Positions 9,218 through 17,565 of a stretch of DNA of 64,000 nucleotides are shown piece by piece. Positions within the stretch are counted from its first letter, which is position 1; each line of letters opens with the position of its first letter. The notes below the pieces were generated by a model, which saw nothing but the letters and a program-made list of their open reading frames with translations, did not search any database and was not told the DNA's origin. The stretch is from Pseudarthrobacter sp. BIM B-2242 (GTDB lineage: Bacteria; Actinomycetota; Actinomycetes; Actinomycetales; Micrococcaceae), in assembly GCF_014764445.1 (NCBI RefSeq), contig NZ_CP061721.1:868001-932000 (forward strand), written 5' to 3'. A program made the position numbers and the translations under genes.

Positions 9218-9976
9218 ATGAACACCATTCACCACCTGGACCCGGCATCACAGGCACCAATGGCTGAGGGCCCGGACGCCACGGCGATCACACTCGGGCA
9301 GGCGTTCCGGGTGCTGTTGTTCGTGGGGCTGTACGTCGCGGTGCCGGCGGCCGGAATCCTGGCTGTGGGCCTCCTGCGCCTTGTTGACTTCACCCCGGCT
9401 TCGTTGATCTTGGCGGTCCTCGTCGGCGCCACCGCAGCCGCCATGCTCGCGCTGTACGTCCACCTGATCCGAAAATATGGGCTCAGCGTCGGCGATCTGG
9501 GCTTCCGGCGCCTCTCGCCACGGATGTTCCATCTGCTGTGGCAGGTTCCCGCCGCCATCATCGCTTCGGCCTGCGTTCAGGGAATGTCATTGGCTGCTTT
9601 TGGACAGTTCGGTCTGGACACGTCCGCAGTGGGCGCCTCCAATAGCCCGCTGTCTCTGGTGACCGGCTTGCCCGTTGCGTTCATAATCCTGGCCGTCGTT
9701 ATTGCTTCCGTGCTCACGCCCCTGTGGGAGGAAGTTCTGTTCCGGGGTGCCATCCTCAGCGGCCTCCTGCGCCGGTTCGGGCCGTTCCTGGCGGTTGTGC
9801 TGTCCGCTGCGGTCTTTGCGTCCGTCCACCTGGTGGTGCTCACCTTTCCGTATCTCTTCTGCTTAGGCATCGCGCTGGCGCTCCTGCGCACGTTCCACCG
9901 GAATCTTTGGGCACCGGTGGTCCTCCACGCCGTCAACAACGGACTTGTGGCGCTGATCGTTGTGACAGCGCTGTGA
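9218..9976 (+). CDS. CPBP family intramembrane glutamic endopeptidase
   Basis: A 252-residue membrane protein with about seven hydrophobic helices. The CAAX-protease/bacteriocin-processing signature is present: EExxxR in WEEVLFRGAIL near residues 170-175, FxxxH in FASVHLVVL near 205, and HAVNN near 236, which together form the membrane-embedded metal/glutamate active site. Relatives cleave prenylated or other membrane peptides, or act in bacteriocin immunity; the substrate here is unknown. ATG at 9218 follows GGGGGAAG; an in-frame ATG at 9191 is the alternative. The next gene starts inside the stop codon, indicating translational coupling. Confidence 0.88.
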   Translation: MNTIHHLDPASQAPMAEGPDATAITLGQAFRVLLFVGLYVAVPAAGILAVGLLRLVDFTPASLILAVLVGATAAAMLALYVHLIRKYGLSVGDLGFRRLSPRMFHLLWQVPAAIIASACVQGMSLAAFGQFGLDTSAVGASNSPLSLVTGLPVAFIILAVVIASVLTPLWEEVLFRGAILSGLLRRFGPFLAVVLSAAVFASVHLVVLTFPYLFCLGIALALLRTFHRNLWAPVVLHAVNNGLVALIVVTAL

Positions 9977-10881
9977 ACAGCCAGGGGAGCAGCCAAGCTG
10001 CGGGTCAGACAACCAGCCAGACCACCCTCGTGGGGCGGGGAACGGCCATGCTCGGCGGAGTGTTCACGGCGGCGTGGGTCATTGCCGGGGCGGGGTTGCT
10101 GGCCACAATTGGTATCCTGCTCACCATCCCGACACTCGGTTTCGCTCCAGGGAACCCGTGGGCCGCCTCCGTCCTCTACATTGCGGCGCCGGGACTGCTG
10201 ATTCCGTTCTCGCTGTACCTGTTTGCCCGTGCAGGCCGGTACTGGCTGGACGGAAAGGGGAACTGGTTCCGGCCCGCCGGAAAAGAGTTCGCCTACCGGC
10301 TGAGCCTCTCGCTGGCATTTGGCTTGGCGGGCCTGGCCGCGTGCATGGCCGGGCTCGCACCTTTCGAAGACTTCATGCCGGGCAGCTGGGACAGCGCCGG
10401 GGACCTGTTTGTCGGCGCGTTCGCGGCCCTGTTCTTCCTGGCGATCCTGATTTCGGCTGTGGCGGGGGCGGCCTTCATGGCCGGCTGGAAGGCCGTTCCC
10501 GCGGCCCTGTTGGTTTCCAGCGGATTCGGCGCTATCTGCGTTTATGCGCTGACCGACGGGAACGCCTGGGAAATTGCTGCCTACACGCTCCTGGCGGCGT
10601 CCGTAGCGTGGTTCTATGCGATCGGCGTCGAAACCGGCTGGGTTCCTGACTATCACCACGGGGTTCTGGGCCACTGGCTGACCGGGGTGCTGGCCGCTGC
10701 TGCGGTTGCCACGGCGATCTGGTGGGGCGTCGGCTTCCTGCCGTTGGCCGGACTCTGCGTCCTCGCTGCCTGGATTCCCCTGCAGCTGCCCGTAACCAGC
10801 GGAGCGGCCCATCGTGTGCCTGAAACGCGGCCCCCGAAGCAACAGCGCACCCGGCGGAAGCGAAATCGCGGACGGAGTTGA
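9973..10881 (+). CDS. Multi-pass membrane protein of unknown function
   Basis: A 302-residue protein with about eight hydrophobic segments, a Gln/Thr/Ser-rich N-terminal tail and a strongly basic C-terminal tail (KQQRTRRKRNRGRS). I recognise no family motif. The GTG at 9973 overlaps the TGA of the CPBP protease gene (GTGA), so the two are probably translated as a pair. If the start were the internal ATG at 10048, only the soluble tail would be lost. The pairing suggests that this protein could be a partner or substrate of the intramembrane protease, which is inference only. Confidence 0.75.
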   Translation: MNSQGSSQAAGQTTSQTTLVGRGTAMLGGVFTAAWVIAGAGLLATIGILLTIPTLGFAPGNPWAASVLYIAAPGLLIPFSLYLFARAGRYWLDGKGNWFRPAGKEFAYRLSLSLAFGLAGLAACMAGLAPFEDFMPGSWDSAGDLFVGAFAALFFLAILISAVAGAAFMAGWKAVPAALLVSSGFGAICVYALTDGNAWEIAAYTLLAASVAWFYAIGVETGWVPDYHHGVLGHWLTGVLAAAAVATAIWWGVGFLPLAGLCVLAAWIPLQLPVTSGAAHRVPETRPPKQQRTRRKRNRGRS

Positions 10882-10993
10882 GGGGGCGGCGCGTCCTTGA
10901 CACTCCTGCGAGCCCTGAGGAATATCGAAGATGCCGGTGCAACTGGCGATCTTCTGAAGTGCAGCTGCCGACCGGCCCCTGAAGGGAGTCGGG

Positions 10994-12175
10994 ATGCAGG
11001 CTGTTGTTCGTGGTTTCATCGCCTCCCGCCTTATTGCCGTGGCGGCTGCAGCCGGGCTGGTGGCCTCGCTCGGAAGCTGCACCAACGCGACCGCACCGTC
11101 CGGCCAGGAGTCGGCCGCTGTCCATTCCACCCCTGGCGCTACAGCCCGGCCGGCGCCTGCCTTTGTGGCGGTGCTGAAAAAGTACAGCGAGGACCTGCGC
11201 GCGGGGGGAGCCACCGCCGTCGTCATTCAGATGAAATCCAGGGTGGGGGAGTGGTCCTCGGCCGAGGGTGTCCGCAGCCTTGAGGGCAATGAGCCTGTTC
11301 GGCTGACAGACCAGACCCATATCGGCGATATCACCATGACCATGGTGGCGGTTTCGGTCATGAAGCTCGTGGAGGAAGGCAGGATCAAACTGGACGACCC
11401 CATCCAGAAATACCTGCCGGACTTCGAGACCATCATCAAGCCGCCCGGGCCGGTCAGCATCCGAAACCTTCTCAGCCACCGGTCCGGAATGCCGCACTAC
11501 TGGGATTACCCGGCGGACCTCGGCAACCGGCGGTTCACGCATGAGGAGCGTTTGGGCTTCGCTGCGGCCCTCCGCTGGCGTCCGCGGCAGTTCCCCGCCT
11601 ATCGCTACTCGAACACCAACTATTCGGCGCTGGCGCTCCTTGTCGAGAAGCTGCGGGGAAAGGACATCGGTACTGTCATCGCCACGGACAACGTGAAACC
11701 GCTGGGGCTGAAGGACACCCTTATGTCCGGCGGCACCCCCGGACCGCAACGGATGATCCACGGCTACACCAAGGAAAAGGGCGAACTGTCAGAGGGCACG
11801 CTTGCTCCGTTCCACGCAGGTTCCCCCGACACGGGGATGATTTCCACAGTGCCCGAGCTCAACACCTATTTCGCCGCCCTGCAGAAAGGGACGCTGCTGA
11901 CGCGCCAGAGCGTGGAGGAGGTGCATCATCCGAAATATGAAGAGTTCGGCCTGGGCGTGGTCCGCCGTTATGACGAATGCTCCAACAATGCCTACTTCGG
12001 CCATATCGGAGTGGTGCGGGGGTACGCCGCGCTGGCCCTGATCAGCGCAGACGGGTCCCGCCAGGTTGCCATGACGGTGGCCCGCGCACCATCAGAAGAG
12101 CTGATTGGTTTTGATGACCCGCAGTCCATCGAGATGTCTGAAGCGGCGGTGGAGGCTCTCAACCTGGCCTGCTAG
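10994..12175 (+). CDS. Serine-hydrolase/beta-lactamase-like lipoprotein lacking the catalytic SxxK motif
   Basis: A 393-residue protein with a lipoprotein signal peptide (lipobox ASLGSC near residues 25-30) and the fold of class C beta-lactamase/DD-peptidase-like hydrolases. Family landmarks include THIGDITMTMVAVSVMKLVEEG, RNLLSHRSGMPHYWDYP, YSNTNYSALALLVEKL (Tyr205-Ser-Asn207) and a C-terminal GHIGVVRGYAALA. At the nucleophile position, where relatives have S-x-x-K, this protein has Asp112-Ile-Thr-Met115, so both catalytic Ser and Lys are replaced. It is therefore probably a surface binding protein or pseudoenzyme rather than a peptidase. ATG is preceded by GAAGGGAG. The frame is intact throughout, arguing against simple decay. 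Confidence 0.85.
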   Translation: MQAVVRGFIASRLIAVAAAAGLVASLGSCTNATAPSGQESAAVHSTPGATARPAPAFVAVLKKYSEDLRAGGATAVVIQMKSRVGEWSSAEGVRSLEGNEPVRLTDQTHIGDITMTMVAVSVMKLVEEGRIKLDDPIQKYLPDFETIIKPPGPVSIRNLLSHRSGMPHYWDYPADLGNRRFTHEERLGFAAALRWRPRQFPAYRYSNTNYSALALLVEKLRGKDIGTVIATDNVKPLGLKDTLMSGGTPGPQRMIHGYTKEKGELSEGTLAPFHAGSPDTGMISTVPELNTYFAALQKGTLLTRQSVEEVHHPKYEEFGLGVVRRYDECSNNAYFGHIGVVRGYAALALISADGSRQVAMTVARAPSEELIGFDDPQSIEMSEAAVEALNLAC

Positions 12176-12246
12176 CCGGCGGAGAAATAGTGACACGCAT
12201 TCCGCGGTTAGGCTGTAGCAGACGCCTACAATCCGAGGAGATCTCC

Positions 12247-12594
12247 GTGAATGATGTGACCATCCGCCACAACCCGGAGCGGCACCGCTTCGAAGTCCTC
12301 ACCGGCGGCGTTGTTGTTGGTAAAGCCGCGTACAGGGATTACGACGGCGGCAGCGCACCGCAGCGGATCTTCTATCACACCGTGATCAACGAGGAATACG
12401 GCGGCCAGGGGCTCGCAGGCAAGCTCGCGAAAACGGCGCTCACAGACACAGTCGCCGCGGGCCGGGCCATCGTCCCGGTCTGCCCGTACATCAAGAAATA
12501 CGTCCGCAAGCACCCGGACTATGCCGCTGCCACGGTGGCTGTCACCCCTGCCCACCTGGAATTCCTCAACACGGCCCTGGCGGCCCGGGCCTGA
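12247..12594 (+). CDS. YjdJ-type GNAT N-acetyltransferase
   Basis: A 115-residue minimal GNAT-like domain of the YjdJ/Gcn5-related family. The core reads HTVINEEYGGQGLAGKLAKTAL (about 38-59), the acetyl-CoA pyrophosphate loop, followed by VPVCPYIKKYVRKHPDY, a hallmark of this subfamily. Members are small cytosolic acyltransferases whose acceptors are mostly unknown. GTG at 12247 is favoured over an in-frame GTG at 12190 because GAGGAG lies six bases before it. It is separated from the MFS gene by only 25 bp on the same strand. Confidence 0.88.
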   Translation: MNDVTIRHNPERHRFEVLTGGVVVGKAAYRDYDGGSAPQRIFYHTVINEEYGGQGLAGKLAKTALTDTVAAGRAIVPVCPYIKKYVRKHPDYAAATVAVTPAHLEFLNTALAARA

Positions 12595-12619
12595 GCCCGG
12601 GCTGCAGCAGAAGTTTTCC

Positions 12620-13999
12620 GTGAGCCATAAACCCCGGACCGGGCTGGCCGTCGCCGGCCTAAGCCTGGGTACGGCGCTGAACCCGCTCAACTCGTCGATG
12701 ATCGCGGTCGCCCTGGTGGTGCTCCGCACGGACTTCGGGCTCGACGTCGCCACGGTCACCTGGGTGATTACCTCCTTCTACCTCAGCTCCGCTGCTGGCC
12801 AGCCGCTGATGGGCAAGCTCGCGGACAGGTTCGGTCCGCGCCGGATGTTTATGCTCGGCATGGGACTGGTGGCGGTGACCTGTGCGCTCGCTCCCTTTTC
12901 GCCGAACTTCGCGTTGCTCTGCGTTGCCCGGGCCGTCATGGCACTGGGCACGGCCACGGCATATCCCAGCGCGGTGGTGATGGTGGGAGCCATCGTACGG
13001 GAGGCCAGCGCCGGGCAGCGGTCCAAGGCCGAATCGTCGCGACCGCTGGGCTATATCCAGATGGCCAACACGTCTGCGGCGGCTGTGGGGCCGGTCATTG
13101 GTGGCCTGCTGGTGGGCTTCGTCGGCTGGGAGGCCCTGTTCCTCATCAACGTTCCCTTGGCGTTGGCGGCGTTGCTGATCGTGCGGCAGGCGGCTCCGGC
13201 AGATGCGGCACGGGAACGCGGGAGCTTCCTGGCACTGGTCCGCGACTCGGACATTCCGGGCATCCTGGGTTTCGTCGGTTCCCTCCTGCTGGTGATGATG
13301 GCACTGCTTGACGTGGCGCCCGGTTACCGCTGGTGGCTGCTGGGTGCCGGAACCGTGATCGCTGCACTGTTTGTCTGGCGTGAACTGGGCTTCAGCCCGC
13401 CGTTCCTGGACCTGCGGCTCCTGGGCCGGAACCGGCCGCTGATGCTCGTGTACGTAGGTTTCGCCGTATTCAACAGCGTCTACTATTTTGTGTTCTTTGG
13501 CCTGCCCCAATTGCTCCAGGAATCGGCGGGCTACAACCCGGGCGTGGTCGGCCTGCTGATGCTGCCGCTGGCCGCCGCCTCGGTCCTTGCCACCCCGTGG
13601 GCCGTGCGGGCAATGGGAAAGTTCGGCGTGCGGCGCGTGCTGATCGCCGGTGTCGTTCTCCTTGCTGTGGCAGCCGCCCTCATGGGGCTCCTGACCGGCT
13701 CGCTGGCCATCCCGCTGGTCCTGGCACTCACGGCGCTGATGGGTGTTCCGTTCGGGGCGGTGAGTATTGCCTCAAACCAGGGCATGTTCGTCTCCACCCG
13801 CCCGGAGGAACGCGGAATCGCCGCAGGTATCTTCCAGACGTGCCGGTATGTGGGTGCCATTACGGCGACGGTGCTGATCGGGGTGTTCGCGGCCGGCGGC
13901 GTGGATCAGGCGAGCTGGGGGCTGATGGTGGTGGCCATGCTGGTCCTTAGCGTGGTGGCTTTCGGCGTGACGCTCTTGTGGCGGGAGCGGCAAGGCTAG
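12620..13999 (+). CDS. MFS drug transporter, DHA2-like (14 transmembrane segments)
   Basis: A 459-residue major facilitator protein with about 14 hydrophobic helices. Motif A is GKLADRFGPRRMF (about 64-76), and the TM1 region NPLNSSMIAVALVVLRTDFGL resembles the EmrB/QacA antiporters that export cationic drugs and dyes by proton exchange. GTG at 12620 is chosen so that the protein begins just before the first helix; the ribosome site (AGCAGAAG) is weak and a longer in-frame start overlapping the GNAT gene exists. No adjacent regulator is seen. The substrate is unpredictable from sequence. Confidence 0.88.
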   Translation: MSHKPRTGLAVAGLSLGTALNPLNSSMIAVALVVLRTDFGLDVATVTWVITSFYLSSAAGQPLMGKLADRFGPRRMFMLGMGLVAVTCALAPFSPNFALLCVARAVMALGTATAYPSAVVMVGAIVREASAGQRSKAESSRPLGYIQMANTSAAAVGPVIGGLLVGFVGWEALFLINVPLALAALLIVRQAAPADAARERGSFLALVRDSDIPGILGFVGSLLLVMMALLDVAPGYRWWLLGAGTVIAALFVWRELGFSPPFLDLRLLGRNRPLMLVYVGFAVFNSVYYFVFFGLPQLLQESAGYNPGVVGLLMLPLAAASVLATPWAVRAMGKFGVRRVLIAGVVLLAVAAALMGLLTGSLAIPLVLALTALMGVPFGAVSIASNQGMFVSTRPEERGIAAGIFQTCRYVGAITATVLIGVFAAGGVDQASWGLMVVAMLVLSVVAFGVTLLWRERQG

Positions 14000-14114
14000 C
14001 AACTGCCCGGTTTTCAGGACTTCAGGCGGGCATGATGAACAGGTGGTGAACACAACATGAGGTGCCTGGGCGGGGTCTGGCGGGTTGCCTGCGACGTCCG
14101 TTTATGATGGCCGC

Positions 14115-14582
14115 ATGGCACCTTACGAAGTCACCCGCAGCGCCCTCATCCCTGCCCCGCCGGAAGAGGTGTTTCCGCTCGTTAACAGCTTTCTGGAGTG
14201 GACTAAATGGTCGCCGTGGGAGAACGTTGATCCGGAGCTGGACCGTTCGTATTCCGGTAACGACGCCGGCGTTGGCGCACGCTATGCCTGGAGCGGCAAC
14301 CGCAAGGCCGGCAGCGGGACCATGGAAATTGTTGAGTCCGATTTCCCCCGGAGCATCAAAGTGAGGCTCGAATTCATCAAGCCGTTCAAGGCCGTCAACC
14401 CCACGTCGTTCGCCTTTACGCCGTCCGACGGCGGCACGCTGGTCACATGGCGGATGACCGGCGAGAACAAGGGCCTCGCGAAAATCTTTGGCCTGTTTAT
14501 GAACATGGACAAGTTCATCGGGGCCGACTTCGAACGCGGTCTTGCCGCACTCTCCACCGCTGTGAGGGCTAAGACAGCCTGA
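14115..14582 (+). CDS. SRPBCC family (polyketide cyclase-like) protein
   Basis: A 155-residue START/SRPBCC-fold protein. The N-terminal strand VTRSALIPAPPEEVFPLVNSFLEWTKWSPWE and the central GTMEIVESDFPRSIKVRLEFIKPF are typical of the ligand-cavity domain also annotated as polyketide cyclase or AHSA1-related. The C-terminal helix MNMDKFIGADFERGLAAL closes the cavity. There is no signal peptide, so it is cytosolic; the ligand is unknown. ATG at 14115 gives the usual family N terminus, although the ribosome site is poor. An upstream in-frame ATG at 14085 is less likely. Confidence 0.85.
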   Translation: MAPYEVTRSALIPAPPEEVFPLVNSFLEWTKWSPWENVDPELDRSYSGNDAGVGARYAWSGNRKAGSGTMEIVESDFPRSIKVRLEFIKPFKAVNPTSFAFTPSDGGTLVTWRMTGENKGLAKIFGLFMNMDKFIGADFERGLAALSTAVRAKTA

Positions 14583-14695
14583 CCCTTCCCCGGGGGCGGG
14601 CAAACCGTTTGTTCTTAGTGGGCATGCGGGGGCGCAACGGCCGGCGTCGGCCTCCACCCATGGTGATCGGTGCGCCCCGCGCCTATCGTGGAGCC

Positions 14696-15019
14696 ATGGC
14701 TGATACTTTTGCGTCCTTTGTGGAAACCTTCAAAAACGTTGGCGTCGCCAAGGCGTACGGCCCGCCCGTCACCGTTGCCGGGGAGGAGATAGTCCCCGTG
14801 GCCTTGGTGACGTTCGGGTTCGGTGGCGGCGGGGAAGGCGGCGAGGGCGCGTCCGGCGGTGGCGGTGGTGGCATGGTGCTGCCGCTGGGTGTGTACGGAA
14901 GTTCCGGCGGCCGCGCGGCGTTCCGCCCCAACACCGTTGTAACTTTGGTGTGCCTCGTCCCGGTGATCGCCGTCGTGGGAGCCGCCGTCCGCGGGGCCAT
15001 CCGCGCTGCGAGGTCCTGA
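14696..15019 (+). CDS. GerW/YtfJ-like protein
   Basis: A 107-residue protein. The N-terminal half (FASFVETFKNVGVAKAYGPPV, then GEEIVPVALVTFGFGGG) resembles the GerW/YtfJ family named after a Bacillus spore germination protein; non-sporulating actinobacteria carry many such genes of unknown role. A long Gly-rich stretch (about 41-60) is followed by a conserved strand and a hydrophobic C-terminal helix (VVTLVCLVPVIAVVGAAVRGAI, about 81-102) that could anchor it in the membrane. ATG at 14696 begins the conserved region. An upstream in-frame extension looks non-coding. Confidence 0.75.
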   Translation: MADTFASFVETFKNVGVAKAYGPPVTVAGEEIVPVALVTFGFGGGGEGGEGASGGGGGGMVLPLGVYGSSGGRAAFRPNTVVTLVCLVPVIAVVGAAVRGAIRAARS

Positions 15020-15047
15020 CCCGCGCCCGGTCAGCCGTGTGCGTCCA

Positions 15048-15365
15048 TTATCCGGCAGACCGCCGGTTCCGCGCCTGGCGCGCCAGCCGGAGGAAGGCGT
15101 AGAGGAAGACGGCCTCGATCAGCAGCATCAGGCCCAGAAGCAGCCACTGGCCCTGGGCGACGAATACGATCGCCCCGGTGACAACCAGCGTGGTACCGAG
15201 GCCCAGCGCGTACAACGCGAATCCGAGCGCCACCTTTGCGCTGCGCACGCCTGTGCGGAAGCCGAAGCCCGCCGGTTCGCCGCCCGGGTAGCCGGGCACG
15301 CGGTCGGGGGCTGCCGGCCTGAGCCTGTCGAACTCCTCCCAGGGGTCCGCATCGGGATTGGTCAT
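15048..15365 (-). CDS. Small two-helix membrane protein
   Basis: A 105-residue protein with a soluble N terminus (MTNPDADPWEEFDRL) and two hydrophobic segments near residues 50-70 and 75-93, ending in a basic tail (RLARQARNRRSAG). I do not recognise a family. ATG at 15365 is preceded directly by GGAGG, close but plausible. It converges with the GerW-like gene and lies downstream of the GAF-ANTAR gene on the same strand, 61 bp apart. Confidence 0.65.
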   Translation of the reverse strand: MTNPDADPWEEFDRLRPAAPDRVPGYPGGEPAGFGFRTGVRSAKVALGFALYALGLGTTLVVTGAIVFVAQGQWLLLGLMLLIEAVFLYAFLRLARQARNRRSAG

Positions 15366-15426
15366 GCCTCCATTATCCCGCTGTGACACCCCGGAATTGC
15401 TGTGCCGGACTCCCACGGCGGGCAGC

Positions 15427-16176
15427 TCACGCCCGCCTGCGGTTGCGGACAGGAATCTCGCCGCTGCCGGTGAGGTGGTCGGCTACGTCCCGGAGTTTGG
15501 TGTTGGTCTCAGAGCTGGCCCGGGTCAGCACCTGGAAGGCCTGCTGGGAGGTTATTTTGAACCTTTCCATCAGGATTCCTTTGGCCTGGCCTATGACGTC
15601 ACGCGTGTCCAGGGCCTGGTTGAGCTGGCTGATTTCCTGCGCATCGGAGAAAGCGACCGCTCCGTGGGACGCGACCAGTAGGCCGGCCTGTTCTGATTCC
15701 TCGTCAAAGACGTCCACGTCTTCCCCGTAGAGGTTGAGGGCGCCCAAATTATCGCCTTTGACGAAGAGCTGGAAGCAGAGCATGCTGCGGGCACCGGCAT
15801 CGGCTGCCGCCTTTGCGAAGCGGGGCCAGCGTACCTCCCGCTGCATGTCAGGGACCCGGACAATCCGTTCCGCATAGGCGGCGTCGATGCAGGGGCCCTC
15901 GCCAAGGGCGCTTTGCAGCTCATCGATGATCCTGGGGAGTTCGCCAGAGGCTGCTTGCGAGTGAACGGTTCTTCTACCCCTGACAAGGCTGATAGAGGCT
16001 GAGGTAACGTGCGGTATCAGGGCCAAGGCAGCGTCAACGATGTCAGCAAGGAGTGCATCGGTATCTTCTTCCTCCTGAAGCTCCCTGGCAAGATCGCTGA
16101 GCCGCCCGGCGAGGCTGGTTTCCACCGCCGGTTCCTGCGCAACAGCGTCCTTGGTGTCCCCGGTACTGGAGGCCAT
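15427..16176 (-). CDS. GAF-ANTAR transcription antitermination regulator
   Basis: About 249 residues with an N-terminal GAF sensor domain (about 40-165, ending near FDEESEQAGLLVASHGAVAF) and a C-terminal ANTAR RNA-binding domain (about 180-240). The latter carries the expected IGQAKGILMERFKITSQQAFQVLTRASSETNTKLRDVA. Such proteins bind paired hairpins in nascent mRNA and prevent termination in response to a small-molecule or redox signal; targets are usually elsewhere in the genome. GGGTGGGG precedes ATG 16176; the in-frame ATG at 16191 would add five residues. Residues 5-30 are polar and presumably flexible. Confidence 0.9.
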   Translation of the reverse strand: MASSTGDTKDAVAQEPAVETSLAGRLSDLARELQEEEDTDALLADIVDAALALIPHVTSASISLVRGRRTVHSQAASGELPRIIDELQSALGEGPCIDAAYAERIVRVPDMQREVRWPRFAKAAADAGARSMLCFQLFVKGDNLGALNLYGEDVDVFDEESEQAGLLVASHGAVAFSDAQEISQLNQALDTRDVIGQAKGILMERFKITSQQAFQVLTRASSETNTKLRDVADHLTGSGEIPVRNRRRA

Positions 16177-16601
16177 ATGCCCCACCCTCATCCTTCATTT
16201 GCTAAGCCCTTGTATTTTCAGGAACGCAACCATGGCGATCTCTGCGGCCGGGCAACACAGGTGGGCCCCTGAGGTTGCCGTTCCTAATGGAATAGTCCCA
16301 CCAGATCTTCTCTTCAGGAAGACCGTCGCAGGCAGGGCTCGGGTCCGGTGACCGGTCGAAAGGCTGCACTGGGACGTAGAAATCCCCTATTTCCGTAGGC
16401 GCCTCTTCGGTTCCATAATGGCCACATAAGCTTCGGGGACCCTCGCGCCGATGATGGCTGGCGGGGCGTTGCAGAGTCCCAGGTGGCCGCCCCGGCACTT
16501 GGCGCAGAGGGTGGCCACGCGGCCCCGGGACAAGGATGGTCCGGGACTGAACCCGGGGGAGAGCACCGCCACCAACGCGAAAAGGCACGAAGGAAATCAT
16601 C
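16177..16601. other. 425-bp intergenic region, nothing well supported
   Basis: This separates the divergent GAF-ANTAR and VOC genes. It presumably holds both promoters, but I see no convincing -35/-10 pair. A minus-strand open frame at 16387-16575 (62 codons, GTG start, with LCAKCRGGHLGLC) has fairly GC-rich third positions but no ribosome site and no recognisable family, so it is not called as a gene. Confidence 0.5.
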
Positions 16602-16979
16602 ATGCTCAAGGATCGAACCATCATGGCTGTCCTTCCCGCAAAGGACATCAACAGGGCGAAGGATTTCTACCGGGACAAGCTGGGACTGGAACCTTCCGAG
16701 ACGGTGGAGGACAGCCTGGTTTACCTGGGTGGCAACGGAACGGGCTTCCTGATTTACCAGACGGAGAATGCCGGAACGGCCAAGAATACCCAGATGGGTT
16801 GGGACACAGACGACATTGATCGCGAGATGGAGGAGCTGCGTGGCCGCGGCGTCGTGTTCGAAGAGTACGACATGCCTGGCTTGAAGACAGAAAACGGCGT
16901 CGCCACCAACGAATGGGGGAAGGGTGCCTGGTTCCTGGACAGCGAGGGAAACATTCTTAACCTCTCCCAGCGGGCTTAG
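16602..16979 (+). CDS. VOC family (glyoxalase/bleomycin-resistance fold) protein
   Basis: A 125-residue protein made of two beta-alpha-beta-beta-beta units. It begins RTIMAVLPAKDINRAKDFYRDKLGLEP and ends WFLDSEGNILNLSQ, both classical for vicinal oxygen chelate proteins. The terminal acidic residues (DSEGN) are a usual metal-ligand position, but the ligand set is not complete enough to say which reaction occurs. The function could be glyoxalase-like, dioxygenase-like or antibiotic-binding. ATG follows GAAGGAA. A strong hairpin pair follows the stop. Confidence 0.9.
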   Translation: MLKDRTIMAVLPAKDINRAKDFYRDKLGLEPSETVEDSLVYLGGNGTGFLIYQTENAGTAKNTQMGWDTDDIDREMEELRGRGVVFEEYDMPGLKTENGVATNEWGKGAWFLDSEGNILNLSQRA

Positions 16980-16990
16980 TTCCAGCCTGA

Positions 16991-17047
16991 GCTGAGCGGA
17001 AGACGCGCTCAGCGGGCCGCGTTTGCCGCCGGGCAAACGCGGCCCGC
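16991..17047 (+). terminator. Tandem hairpin terminator after VOC gene
   Basis: Two adjacent hairpins begin 12 bp after the VOC stop. The first pairs 16991-16998 with 17006-17013. The second is a perfect 16-bp stem, 17012-17027 with 17032-17047, around the 4-base loop GCCG. They share two bases, so the second may displace the first. No U-run follows. Confidence 0.75.
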
Positions 17048-17181
17048 ATCACGGGCTCATGCCGGCGAAGTCCAGGATCTTCAGGCAATTAGTCCGCGCC
17101 CGCCGTCGCGCCTGCATTGCGGCGGGACAGATGCCGGGAGGTCAACGCCAGGGGCAGGATCAGGAACAGGCGCGGAATAGA

Positions 17182-17538
17182 ATGAGCGCCATGGGTTCCG
17201 TAGACGATTCCTTGGCCGGCCTGCCGGAGCCTGAACGCGGCTGCCTGCAGCACGTCGGCGATATAGCCCGGGCCGTGGTGCCCGAAGCGACGGAAGGCAT
17301 GAGTTACGGCATGCCAGCCTTGAAGTATGAGGGGAAACCGCTTCTCGGAGTGGTCATGGCCGCCAAACACCTCTCCGTTTTCCCGTTTTCGCCGGCGGTG
17401 ATTGACGCCGTCGCCGCCCGCCTTGAGGGATACTCGCTGTCCAAAGGGACCATCCGCTTCACCGCGGAGCATCCTCTTCCTGACGACGTCGTGGAGGATA
17501 TCGTCCGCCTCCGCCGTGCTGAGATCCTTAATAAGTAG
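17182..17538 (+). CDS. DUF1801 / YdhG-like protein
   Basis: A 118-residue cytosolic protein of the DUF1801 (YdhG/YdeI-like) fold. The signature is EATEGMSYGMPALKYEGKPLLGVVMAAKHLSVFPFSP followed by SLSKGTIRFTAEHPLPDDVVEDIVRLR. The family is widespread and lacks a firm biochemical function; one Bacillus relative has been linked to iron handling. ATG at 17182 or 17191 both fit the family N terminus; the ribosome site is weak. The open frame extends upstream over a terminator hairpin, which argues against longer starts. It is followed 27 bp later by the DinB-like gene. Confidence 0.82.
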   Translation: MSAMGSVDDSLAGLPEPERGCLQHVGDIARAVVPEATEGMSYGMPALKYEGKPLLGVVMAAKHLSVFPFSPAVIDAVAARLEGYSLSKGTIRFTAEHPLPDDVVEDIVRLRRAEILNK

Positions 17539-17565
17539 CGCCGCGATTCACGTGAGGAGGATCCA

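Noticed and set aside
16387..16575. 62-codon minus-strand frame with LCAKCRGGHLGLC
   Set aside because: GC-rich third positions but no ribosome site, no recognised family, and it lies in a promoter region; kept only as a remark in the intergenic entry.
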